Origin: Aphis gossypii
Taxonomy: Eukaryota > Arthropoda > Insecta > Hemiptera > Aphididae
Reading direction: 5' to 3'
Length of the DNA: 64,000 nucleotides
Assembly (NCBI RefSeq): GCF_020184175.1
Contig: NC_065530.1
Coordinates: 82,995,260-83,059,259, forward strand
In this document: piece after piece, positions 25,641 to 36,720 of the stretch
How positions within the stretch are numbered: the stretch's first letter is position 1
Layout of the letters: every line of letters starts with the position of its first letter
Notes under the pieces: generated by a model
The model's database searches: none
Seen by the model: the letters and a program-made list of their open reading frames with translations, nothing else
Told to the model about the DNA's origin: nothing
Position numbers and translations under genes: made by a program

Positions 25641-26316
25641 GGATCGGACAAAGGACAGGCGTCGCGAAGCTATTGGCGCCAGTGGATGCTAAGCCACCAC
25701 AATCTTAAAATTATGATGACAAGTACAACAAATAGTTCTGATGTTACTGCTACAGGAGCATCGGAAACCCCAGAGCCGGCGGTTGAGTGAGGTGCGTCTC
25801 AACAGTCGTTATCAGCCAGCCAGACCCAAGTAAGGGGGTGTCTAGTTTGGCCCCTTTTGCTGGTACCACTACAGCTGAGAGAGTCGTGTAATACACGCAA
25901 TTGAAACCAGGATTTGTTGGAGTAAACGATTTGGATTTGTACGCTCAATCTCCTCAGGGGACAACAGGTGAGCAATCAAGCTCCCGGAGGTCGACATCCA
26001 GTGGCCGCAGAACTATGGATTGGACAAAGGACAGGCATCGTGAAGCTATTGGCGCCATTCGATGCTAAGTCACCACAATCTTAAAATCATGATGACAAGT
26101 ACAACGAATAGTTCTGATATTACTGCTACAGGAGCATCGGAAACCCCAGAGCCGGCGGTTGAGTGAGGTGCGTCTCAACAGTCGTTATCAGCCAGCCAGA
26201 CCCAAGTAAGGGGGTGTCTAGTTTGGCCCCTTTTGCTGGTACCACTACAGCTGAGAGAGTCGTGTATTACACCCATTGGAAACCAGGATTTGTTGGAGTA
26301 AACGATTTGAATTTGT
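25641..26316 (+). repeat. 376-bp tandem duplication of a decayed gag-like sequence
   Basis: Copy 1 starts at 25641 (GGATCGGACAAAGGACAGG). Copy 2 starts at 26017 (GGATTGGACAAAGGACAGG) and matches for about 300 bp, to 26316, with roughly 14 differences by eye. Plus-strand translation gives MMTSTTNSSDVTATGASE, then after a stop and a frameshift LAPFAGTTTAERVV, KPGFVGVNDLDLYAQSPQG, and the Ser/Arg-rich SRRSTSSGRRTMDWTKDRHR. The Ser/Thr/Arg-rich style and higher G+C suggest a retroelement ORF1 (gag) remnant, but no zinc knuckle is visible. It lies 3' of the reverse-transcriptase fragment, the wrong order for one intact element. A degenerate host repeat is the alternative. Confidence 0.6.
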
Positions 26317-28586
26317 GTTTTTGTAAAAAGGATGTACCCTTATTTATTGTATCTGTCTTACTAATACATATAATAATGAATCTATCTATCATAAAATTTG
26401 AAGGATGTAATATTATTTAAATTTAATATCTGGTCTAATAATCTTAAACAGAAAAATGAAATGGATTATTCTGAATTGATTTAGAATTTTATAAATTGAT
26501 TAATCGTACATAGTTACCTAATCGTATTCATTAAATTATAAAAATAAACGTCTTTATCAGAAATATAAAGATAAAGTAGGTACATATGTGTATGCAATAC
26601 ACCTAAGACGAGTATATTTTTATTCTCCTATTTATAGGATTTTTTTATTAGAAATAAAGGTGTTATAAGGAAAAGAGTCTGCAGTTATCAAATAGATGAT
26701 GAAAGAGGAAAGAGACGTAAATTTTCTGTAAGTGAAACACCAATCGAGGCTGGTAATGATAAAAAAAATGCATGTGTAAAAGAAACCGATAATCCTGACG
26801 TACCGATCCAATTTTGAGTCATTTTCATAAAAATTTGGTAAATTATTTTGTTTAATCTTATGTATCATATAATATGTTTAATTAGTTGTATTAGAATCTT
26901 TGAATAATTATTGTAAGACTTGTTTAATTTATTTTTATATCAGTAATCATGTTAGCCATAATATGCAGTTATAGATTTGGGAAGCCTTTGACGATGCAGA
27001 CGATTCGACGAGAAATTAACCGCGTTCGAACATTTTCCACTTCAATTAAAAAATTAGAAACGATTTTTTACTCATTATCAAAAATATAATTTTTTAAGTA
27101 AATGACGTCAAGTAGGTAGATAGTAGGTTTTTTCATAACCAGTGATTCTCAGATCACACGTTTTTGTAATGTTTAAAAGTATTTATTATTTTTGAAAAAA
27201 TAAACTGCATATATACCATTGATTATGTAATCAATGATATATACAATATACATACATACGTAAAAATGAATATATTATATATTATAATTACATTAAATTT
27301 AACTTCTCAATCGGCCCATTTAACGAACACACGATGCATTTATAAAATGTATATTATATTATTAGGTATAAACACTGACCCAGTCTGACGTACCTACCTA
27401 AAACGCGTATGTAAGCCGTTAAATTTAATTTTTACATATACACGTTTATACCAAAAAATTGTATTCCTCTTTTTAATTATTTGATATTGAAGGTTAAGTA
27501 GTACATCAATATATACCTTCCCTACACTGTATCTGTACTATTAACAATATAATAATATTTATTATATATAGTCGCAATAAAAATTGAAAATAAAATTGAA
27601 AAATAGTCGACTTGCGTGTTTGCATTCTATTTTAGACAGATTACGAAGAAAACGATGAACGAGTATATTAGTTATATTGGTACCGTGGGAATAAGTTATT
27701 ACTGCGTTATATATTATTGTATTCAATAGGTATAAGTGTTATAAATCGCGGGCGTGTCACTCTTTGGAATGTCATCGTCAATATGGAATACGGTAATTAG
27801 TTGCTACTCCGTCTGTTTAAAAGTTGGTTCAAGACGCGTTTTTACCCGACTGCATTAGTTTTACTTAGTTATAAGAGCTTGTTAACACGAAACACGTTAT
27901 TCACGGTGTCACTTTAATATTGCATGATAATAGCGAGTACCTCGTAAATTAGACATTTGATTGCAACGCGATGCATCAACATTTCACGTTGACTCGTAAA
28001 CATTAAACTTTGAGGAACTTTCAAAGTCTAGAATGATTTTATATACTTCACCAACCAGCGTGTTTAAACATGTACATATTCAAGACAATATTAATGGAGA
28101 CCAAGAATGAAGAACTTAATAATAACTCAAGTGTGTATCAATCATCATATTTTATTCATATATTTAGATCCTTTACGATTCGAATTAACCGTGTCTGTGT
28201 ATAAGTATTTATATAATAACTTAACATGCCACATAAAATATATATGCTGAGTACAGCTTTTCTAAATATTTAAGAATTTTCAGCATGGTTGACATTATGA
28301 ATAACTTATATCTTACGTATAGATGAACATATACTATATTTTTGTTATTTTATAGATTCTGAACGAAGTGATGAATGTAATGATTTTAAAAACGCGAATG
28401 AAACGCACATTAGCTTTAACATTTATATTGTATTTTATTTGTTGTTAAAGAGACACAATAATGATGTTTGTATAACCTATAAAATATAATTTGCAATATC
28501 AGTATCGTTTATATTTTGCTCCTACTAAAATAAATATTTGCTTTCAACCTTTCAACTTAAGACTAATTATTAATAATTGTTTAATA
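26317..28586. other. A+T-rich intergenic DNA
   Basis: No gene is supported. The strongest structure is the imperfect palindrome at 27211-27242. A slightly G+C-richer stretch (27740-27990) has no open frame of note. The 28380-28580 segment leads into the putative small gene downstream and shows no clear promoter. Confidence 0.5.
27211..27242. repeat. Imperfect palindrome with perfect 8-bp core arms
   Basis: ATTGATTA-TG-TAATCAAT is a perfect stem, extended on both sides by ATATA and TATAT across a two-base mismatch. The arms contain ATTGATTA and TAATCAAT, which resemble homeodomain or PBC/TALE-type cores, but the DNA here is A+T-rich enough that chance is possible. Confidence 0.6.
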
Positions 28587-28769
28587 ATGGATGGTGATAA
28601 TGGGGCACCGGGATTGCTCGATGAATTTTTTGAAGAAATACGTTATTCCCTTGAGTTAGGAGACACAACACTACAAGGTATGGATATTGACTTATACGAA
28701 GACGAAGACTTGGTATTGCGTCCGGAAGGATACTGGATGATCTATTTGAACAAATACATTTGGTATTGA
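28587..28769 (+). CDS. Putative small acidic ORF, unknown function
   Basis: A 60-codon frame starting MDGDNGAPGLLDEFFEEI and continuing with the acidic run MDIDLYEDEDLV. The frame is open upstream to 28491, but the ATG at 28587 is preferred because residues before it are A+T-rich and non-coding in style. G+C and Asp/Glu content are clearly above the surroundings, suggesting real or once-real coding sequence. After about 28720 this frame becomes WMIYLNKYIWY, while frame 28691-28852 becomes coding-like, so a frameshift or small intron is likely near 28715-28725. No domain is recognised. It may be exon 1 of a lineage-specific gene or part of a decayed insertion. Confidence 0.35.
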   Translation: MDGDNGAPGLLDEFFEEIRYSLELGDTTLQGMDIDLYEDEDLVLRPEGYWMIYLNKYIWY

Positions 28770-28852
28770 AGATGCACCACTTGTCTACGTCTATTTTTTC
28801 GAGTGGCAATGACGAATATGAATGCCAGTCCTTGCAACTCACAGATGGTTAG
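28691..28852 (+). CDS. Putative continuation in a second frame, unknown function
   Basis: From about 28719 this frame reads GRILDDLFEQIHLVLKMHH, followed by LSTSIFSSGNDEYECQSLQL, and ends TDG-stop at 28850-28852. RILDDLFEQIHLVLKM resembles LLDEFFEEIRYSLEL of the preceding frame (six identities in 16), which suggests either an internal duplication or one amphipathic protein carried across a frameshift. GATG|GTTAGT at 28848 is a possible splice donor just before the stop. No start codon of its own is evident. Function unknown. Confidence 0.3.
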   Translation, partial: LIRRRRLGIASGRILDDLFEQIHLVLKMHHLSTSIFSSGNDEYECQSLQLTDG

Positions 28853-28870
28853 TTCGATTATGCTACTAAA

Positions 28871-29326
28871 ATGGTAGCAATAAGAACGAGATACTTTAAC
28901 ATGGATCGGACGTCATATAACGTGCAAAGCATAAGTACTATAAATATAATGGAGGGAGACAACGAATTGATTGAAAAAATTAACAAAATGCCACTGACAA
29001 TACTTCCGACAACGGAACCTCAGATAACAGAACTACTGACGTTTGATGAAGAGCAAACATGTGTAATGTGGCTATCAGAATTGCTGAAAATGACGTATTC
29101 ATCGAGCGAGAAGCAATTATGGCCATCGGACGCAGAGGAAGAGACGATCGACGTGTTAGCTAGTAGCGACCTGGTGGAAACAGTTTCTGAACCGATTCCT
29201 AAGAAAAGAAAATTTTTTCTGTTGGCACTAGGGAGAATACTTCTGAATGTCGGAAGAAAATTTTCTTGTTGCAGCTACGGTGATGGTCACTATAAACGAC
29301 GAGCTACAGACACATCGTCGGAATAA
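28871..29326 (+). CDS. Putative 151-aa acidic protein with PKKRK motif, unknown function
   Basis: The frame is open from ATG 28871. Internal starts at 28901 (MDRTS) and 28949 (MEGDNELIEKINKM) are possible. The last resembles the MDGDN start of the frame at 28587, including its TATAATGG-type context, so it may be the true start or mark a duplicated unit. The middle is acidic and helical (LTFDEEQTCVMWLSELLKM, SDAEEETIDVL). EPIPKKRKFF (near residue 109) looks like a monopartite nuclear-localisation signal. The C-terminus is basic, Cys/Ser-rich and ends ATDTSSE. Composition differs sharply from the flanks. No family is recognised. It could be a lineage-specific gene, an exon of one, or a relic insertion. 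Confidence 0.4.
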   Translation: MVAIRTRYFNMDRTSYNVQSISTINIMEGDNELIEKINKMPLTILPTTEPQITELLTFDEEQTCVMWLSELLKMTYSSSEKQLWPSDAEEETIDVLASSDLVETVSEPIPKKRKFFLLALGRILLNVGRKFSCCSYGDGHYKRRATDTSSE

Positions 29327-32300
29327 AACCCTTAAGGACGATAGCGACAACCGTGGAAACTTTTCTTCGAACACGGTGCAGTGGAATTTGCATGTGATTT
29401 TACGATAATAAGACAATGATGTTAACTATGTATGGTATTCGCCAAAGGTTGTGCCAAAACTTTGTCGTCGTGATTTTTGGTATCCGCGTGCAATCGGCGG
29501 CACACACATGATACCCACCTTGACGTGCTGATCGTATTGTAAAGCTGGTCAAAGTCGATATTGTTTATTATCATCATCGTTATGCGCCATTCGTAACACA
29601 AAAAAAAAAAAGGCTTAGTATATAGTTCACTTTTTTTGTTTGAACTTACACAATATTATATACATGTTCTACATAATAATTATACCAATTTTATTGGATA
29701 TTTTCATAATATTATTAATGTAATTGATTATTATACATGTATTATAGGTACCTACCTATAATATTGAATTAATGTATATTATATTTTTTATAAAAAGCTA
29801 TAATTTTTTAGCAATTTCATGTTTTTATAATATTATTTATTATATATTCTCAAATATAGTTTAAACTACCAATTTTTCTCTTTTTGTGTTTTATAATGCA
29901 ATAGATTCTTCTATACATGTGTGTTATTTTTATAAACACAATTTTTTTTCTATATCATTATAATTATAAATATTTTTGTATTTTTTTTTTTTTTTATGAA
30001 TTGTATGAATCTTTTATATTATATTGTTTTACGAATAGTTTTACATTTTTTCACGTTATATTCTATTTAAGTATATCAATTTTTTTGAAAATCTCAAATT
30101 TTTGTATTTTTTTACATAGGTATATTGTAAACCGTAGAAACCGTTTATAATAACATTCAAGGGACCAAGGAAAATAGGTCATAATAACCGTTTGTCATTA
30201 TAACCAATAATAGGAGTCTATATACCAAACCATACTATATGTTATTATTTATTAATGCATTATATTATTTTTGTATAAAAAATAATACCTTGTTCTAATA
30301 TTGTTAATTATTATAATAAAAAAAAATCCTTATTTTTGGCAGAAATTTAGTTAATTTATTTAGAATTATATTAGGATTAGTAGGTGATACTCTGTAAGCA
30401 CTCTTTTTTTAAAAAAAATATGCAATACAAAATGTGATTGCAATGAATATACTTATAATTGTATTATACCAAAAAATGCAGAATGATAAGTACTTTTTTT
30501 ACACATAACAAAATTTAGTTACTGAAAATAATGTCAGTCACATGGAACCCTTAAACTTTAATGTAAGAACTAAGAACCCAGCTAGTGCTAGTTAGAAAGT
30601 TAGAGTAAAATATTTTTGTACATTTTTTTGGATTTTATATTTATGTAATTTACTGTAAAACTATAATTTGATACCTATATATACATTCAATATATATAAT
30701 TATGTGATACTTTTTCATTGAAATTAAGTACACGAGGAGAATACCGAATTTTTGATTTGAGACCGTTTCAACACAATATTCAGATTCAAGAAATACTTAA
30801 AAGAAAATTAATCATGGAATTTCGTTTACATTTTAAACGAGCGATTTAATTATTAATTATAATATACGTAAAGTTTGTTCATGTATAGGTATATTATATT
30901 ATAATATACCTAATTTGTGTGTACATTGTACAGGTACTTCAGATTTAATATAATTTGAAATATTATAAAATAATAGGATTCAATACTGCAGCACTGCAGC
31001 AACGGGGCTACTTATTTTCGGTTCGTTGGTCAAGAGTATTGTTTTTTTCCTTTTGCACTAAATTAAAAATTATGTTTTCATTGCTGCAAACAACACGATG
31101 TTCATGACAAATTTACACGATTTTAATTAAGAACAAACGCGGTAAAAATAAGAACAACAACACGTCGTTATTTTATTATCTGCTTATTAAAATAATGCTT
31201 TAATATAATATACTCGTACATTGTACTTAAATTATAAATTATAGTATTATTTCATAAGTACTAGTTTTGCAAATATTTTTACATATATGTAAAAGGATAT
31301 ATCCTGCATTCGGTCTATATAATATGTAGTATCTATACATAGGTATAATAAGTAGGTATTTTAATTTACATTAATTATAATTCGTTTAAATATGAATACG
31401 GTTTTAATCATAACACATTAAAACCATTTGGGTGTTAGGGTGAAAAGTACTGTATTCATATTTATGTATATATATAAAACATTAACATATAATATATACC
31501 TACTTATAAAAACATATTATAATATATACCATTTCTACTTTTTTAAGGAATTAACTCATTAATTAATAGTTTCTTTAGTATATTTAAATACGAGTACTGA
31601 AATTCATACATTGTGCGTGTGCAGAAGTTACGTAATATCCTGATATGAAGGTATATAACTATAGGTATAGCGCGTTTTATACACACATACTATGATGGAC
31701 AACCTGTTGTGAAACGCGTTCAAGACTCTTCAACAATAACATAATTATTAATTTATTTTTTTTTTAACAACACCAAACGGATTCAATACAATTTTACGTC
31801 AATTTATGCTACCACGGAGTACGGTATTCACTATACCGTACATGTTTAATCATTAGTATACTGATTTAAAATTTGCAATTAACACGACCAACCTGCAACA
31901 AATTCCCAACAAGGAGTGTTCGCATGAGTCGAAAACCAAAATATACGAACCGACAACTGTTATTACTTCCCAGTCCGTTGAACAAGTATACTTATACAGA
32001 ATTTACTTACATATTAAACATTAATAAAACGTGATATAATCTATATAGGAGCTGTTAGCAAATAATTTAAAAACAATTGTTGCTTTTTCCTTATAATATT
32101 ATAATAGTTCGAAAAGTAGGTATTGATGTAGGTATATATAATATATAGATATGCGTCTATCGTGGGTTTGAGATGAAACACATCCGAAACAATAAAATGC
32201 ACAAAATCATTGATAGTGCTAAAATTAATATATTAATGTATTTTAATTAAGAAACAAATTCTGAAAAGTGAGTTACAAAATTGGTCCGTATAGTCAATAA

Positions 32301-32980
32301 GAAAAATTTGGAGCAAACCCCACGGCCCATGCACCCATTAGATATAATATATCTTATAAGGTAATAACTAATAAATATAAATTATGCCGAAACATTTAAA
32401 TATCTATTAAAATCAAAGATGGTACATTTAAAATGAGTAACAACAGTTTAACATCGTGTACCTGCAGTACCAATATTATTAGGGAGATGATTTTTGCTAT
32501 TATGTGAGTAAAATATATTTGTAGTATATACAATAGCTATTTGCTTAATAATTAATTTGTCGAGCCGTTTTATCGCCACACGGTCGTTAAACTCAAGCAG
32601 AGTGCATACATAATGAATAATAATATACCACTATACATAGGTATAGCTTATATTATAAAAGTTGTATATAGATACGTCCAACTCGTTTAATCGATTTAAA
32701 AGGTATATGCTCTTAAACAAATAGTTAGTGGAAAATGGTTTGAAAAGTCATGAAGGGATTTGTGAATTTACAGAATTTAACAGTGGTTATTATACAAGAA
32801 TCCATATTAATACTAGTATGTTCTACATTATTTATAAATATTTTAAAATTTAAAATGTTAGGTTTATCATTATTAATTTATTGTATTCACGTGTCATCAT
32901 TATATACTCAACATTATCAAAAATACTCGATTTCCGATTGAGTACGAACGAAAGATAGCGGGAGCATTACATTATAATTT
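29327..32980. other. A+T-rich intergenic DNA
   Basis: Just after the putative ORF, 29327-29590 keeps slightly raised G+C and may be its 3' untranslated part. A 12-base A run lies at 29600-29611, without a clear AATAAA ahead of it. The rest is very A+T-rich with T-runs (for example 29979-29995) and no credible gene; the frame at 29917-30150 is Phe/Ile/Tyr low complexity. Confidence 0.5.
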
Positions 32981-34586
32981 GTTAGCACGTCGCACAAGAC
33001 CCTTTGTGCAACACTAACATCACGGTTCGTAACACACACACGCACACACAAACACGGAGGATTTATAGGGGTACGTTAGCGGAATAATGATTTCGGATAA
33101 CGATGGATATCACATCATAATAATATAACCGATAACTCTTGTTGGTTATTATACCTGTATATACACAGCGCCATACTCGCGCGATTATGGATAAAGAACA
33201 AAAACAATAATAATAATAAAAAAAAAAACGAAATAAATCGAAAACCTTATTATATTATATAATATAAAAATAATACATCGTTCGCGATTCAATACGTGTC
33301 CAACCATACTTCATAAGTCATACAGACTCATAATATAACATAATACGCACTATACATCAATATTATAATGTCCACATCTATACTTATGTATATACTTATA
33401 ACCGTGTACATAATATAGTTAGGCTCGTCGAACACAAGACGACGAGGCAGGTCGTGCCCGTCTTACTGGACGTCTCCATCCGATCGCGTATGCGCTCGTA
33501 TAATAACGTATAAAAAACATATAATATTATTATATATACCGCAAAATATATAATAATATTCCGTACGGAGCCGGTCATCGCAAAGTCGTCGTCGTCGTCG
33601 TCGTCGTTCAGTCGTTCAGTCGTTGTCGTCGTTGTACGTCTAAATTCAGGCCATCGTACCCTTCCCGCCGCGGAGAACAATGGGCCAACGGCGGTTTTCT
33701 ATATTATACATGTATATAACATACACGCGCTCGCGGTCGGTATACCCGTGCGGCTGCCGTGCCCACCCACCGACTGTCAACTAATGAAGACATAATTTCT
33801 ACTTCTTATATACGTATATTATTATTATTATTATTATATTATACGACGTTGTCCTTTGTGCCCCGACAGAGATCCCACGCGTGCGCCAGATATCCGACGT
33901 CCGATCGACGATAGGTATATACGTAAGTAGTATATCGCCATATATATATATATGAGTGTGTGTCTGAGAGTAATCGTGGTGCGGTGGTGCGGGAGGAGCG
34001 GAACACATGCTCGTCGCTAGCTGACGATCCGCCGCCGAGGACATGACTGATGGGACCCGGTTCCGAGTACTGGGAATCCGAGCGGACGGGAAAGAAAGGA
34101 AAAAAATTACATCGATACGTACACTGTCGTCTGCGTTTGTTTTTTCATTTTGCAAATCTCGGCCGACGTATAGTTGAGATGGCAAAAAAACGGCAGGCTA
34201 CACCGCAATATGCGCGGGGACCGCGACCGTTTCACTCTCATATTACGTTATTATTATGTATAATATATGAAGATAATTAAATTGTTTCGATTGATGTATA
34301 TGATGCGGTCGTATATTATTATTACAGACCGTTTAGGTATAGTATAACGATAACGATTTAGACACTATAATATGTATGTAGTAATAATACTAATAATATA
34401 TCCTTGTCTTTCGTCCTTTAACCAAATCGGTTCGTAATAATGTAACATGGTTTATTAAATCTGAATGATGACAAACACGCCATATAATAGAGCGAAAATT
34501 CGATGTAAAATTGCAGTGAAAATGCATAATAAGGCTGTTTTGTTGGCAGTGGATGTGGAAAACAGATACGGTTTTTAAATAGCATA
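32981..34586. other. G+C-richer island with GTC repeats
   Basis: Raised G+C runs from about 33410 to 34230, with AC-rich DNA near 33030-33055 and CG-rich DNA at 33660-33780. Frames at 33396-33680 and 33799-34185 (minus) and 34050-34280 (plus) mirror the simple repeats and show no domain. Candidate regulatory DNA by context. From 34300 to 34586 it returns to A+T-rich sequence with nothing notable. Confidence 0.35.
33585..33607. repeat. GTC/CGT trinucleotide microsatellite
   Basis: About eight GTC units, followed by GTTCAGTCGTTCAGTCGTT, so the array extends in degenerate form to about 33636. It is not inside a credible reading frame. Confidence 0.85.
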
Positions 34587-34967
34587 CAGAGTGATTATTT
34601 TATCACGAACCGCTCATTGTTTCAATAAAACTATAAGTCAAACATTTTGAAAAATGTCTTTTATGTGATTACAGTGTACCTATCTATCTATACCACTCCA
34701 CACCACTCACCTGAACTCAGAGTACTTAAAACGTATAAAGTATAGCAACTCATCCAAATTTCGAATTTTATGCATTGAAATAAATATTAAAAATTATTGA
34801 AACAATATTCTGATTAAAAAAAAGTAAGAAAATTATAACGATAAAAAGAATTTTTTAATAAAAATTTTGGTTTATTTCGGTCGTAAATTATATAAAAGAA
34901 ATATTTTCAAAAATTTGAATAGTTTTTTAAAATAATGAGTGGTTTATATGATAAAACAATCACCTTG
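34587..34967. mobile_element. Mariner-like MITE with long inverted ends (381 bp)
   Basis: The left end is CAGAGTGATTATTTTATCA. The right end on the minus strand is CAAGGTGATTGTTTTATCA. Both are flanked by TA (34585-34586 and 34968-34969), the target duplication expected of Tc1/mariner elements. The inverted similarity continues about 70 bp inward through CGCTCATTGTTTCAA / CACTCATTATTTTAA, AAACTAT, and TTTTGAAAA-AT-TCTTTT. The interior is non-coding. It is the best-preserved member of a three-copy family in this window (also 3977 and 22972). Confidence 0.75.
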
Positions 34968-36080
34968 TATACCTATGCCCTTAGTTGGGTCACAGTAAAC
35001 TGAAACGACGCAGTCCGCGGCGCATAATATAATCGCTCGGGTGTCCGAGTATGTTATGAATATGTAATTTCTGCTCGGTAAACATATATTATCAATCTCG
35101 AATCATGTAGGTATACGCGTTATGCATACAATGTACGACAACGATATATTATTATGGTATAAATGCATAATAATAATATGGTCGTCGATAACGGAACAGG
35201 CGCGTATTATATTATTATGTATAATGCATACTATGTTTATATAGTGTAAAATAATAACTAATACTATGTAGGTACAGCTCTTTATCGTACACAATATTGT
35301 CATGCGGATTCCTATACTAACGCTGTGTGGTTTCCTCGTTTTTGTGACAACCGATTTGTCAGATTTTCGTCATCCTTTCCAGAACATAGTTTAAAATATC
35401 GATTATTTTCATTATGACATAAATTGCGACCGAATCGGCCGAATACATAATATTATATAAATGTGATAATACAACGCGAACGATACGTGGACGGATGAGT
35501 GTCGTAAACGATGTTATACGAACAGTTAAATAACGAACTAGGTTAGAACCGAAATTTCAACTAAATCCTCATTTATATGTATTTTTAAAATCAGAAAACT
35601 GATATTTTGAAAGTAATCTAAAAGTATTTGTCTTATTAATTACACATAGAAACTGTAATGGGGATTTTAGATTTTTAATTTTAAAGAATCAGAAAATGTT
35701 ATTTTCCGTATAGGGACTGAACCTAAATAATAACGAGTTTTCAGTTCTTCACTGGTAATAATGTATTCCGGTTGTAGAGTAGTAGTAGGTATATACTAAC
35801 ATATATATATTTTTTTTTAAATTTATAACACAAATGTATACGCCTTTAGAACATTGTAGCCGGAAAATTAAAAGACGAACGAAAACTACTATACATAAGA
35901 GTTTACATAAACGTGTTGGTATTATGTCGCTACACCTTGCATTATATAAGTTTGTATTTGAACTATTTGTAGATATATACGACAATATAAAAATAAACAG
36001 CTCATGGGAGATCTATCCCCCCATATTCCTCCGTAATTACGCCCCTGCTTTGCTCACCTGTAATTCGAAAGGTTAAGCGA
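34968..36080. other. Intergenic DNA
   Basis: Mostly A+T-rich. A short G+C-richer patch at 35000-35060 and scattered CG dinucleotides at 35330-35530 are the only changes. No gene is supported. Confidence 0.5.
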
Positions 36081-36720
36081 TGCATATTATACATATACAA
36101 TATATTATTATGTTGTATTCGGACTTCGAATTGTGCTTAAGATAATTCGTGGTAACGCGTTTTGCACAACATAATATATTCGCATGGCGGAGTGGGACGA
36201 CGCTCGTGAGGGGGTGCAGGCTGCGGGGGTGGTTGTAATAACGCGCAATTCGGCTAGAGATTAGACCGCTTACAACGTACATAACGGCGCGACGGGTTGT
36301 GTTGTATATTATGCTGTTGATACTACTGCTACTACTACCGCCACCGCTGCTGCTACTACACTGAATTATATTATGTATATACGCTGTAAGTGAATTTTCT
36401 CATTTACGCCGAGGTTTAACAACGCCCCAACGGTTTATTCTCGACAGGGCGGCGATTTTTCATTCTTATCGCGACGTAAGTCGCTTTTGGTTTTTTTTTC
36501 ACCAAGAAAAATCTATAACAGAGTTTCGTTGTAAATTTTACAAATCTCTCTTTTTCCACACCTGCGGAGTTACACTTGCCTCATACATATATACAACATG
36601 GCTATATATGTATATATATTATATACATAATATACACGTACCTTTATTGTATAAAAACGGCTTAATAATGTAAATTTATTCTGCAGTGACGTGATGGCGA
36701 GCATGGTTTTTAGGGGCTAT
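36081..36720. other. Moderately G+C-richer patch with CTA/CTG-type repeats
   Basis: A G-rich stretch (36205-36240, GAGGGGGTGCAGGCTGCGGG) and a degenerate CTA/CTG/CCG trinucleotide run (36316-36362) stand out. The region also contains a TATATATGTATATATATT run near 36604. No coding frame is credible. Candidate regulatory DNA at most. Confidence 0.3.
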
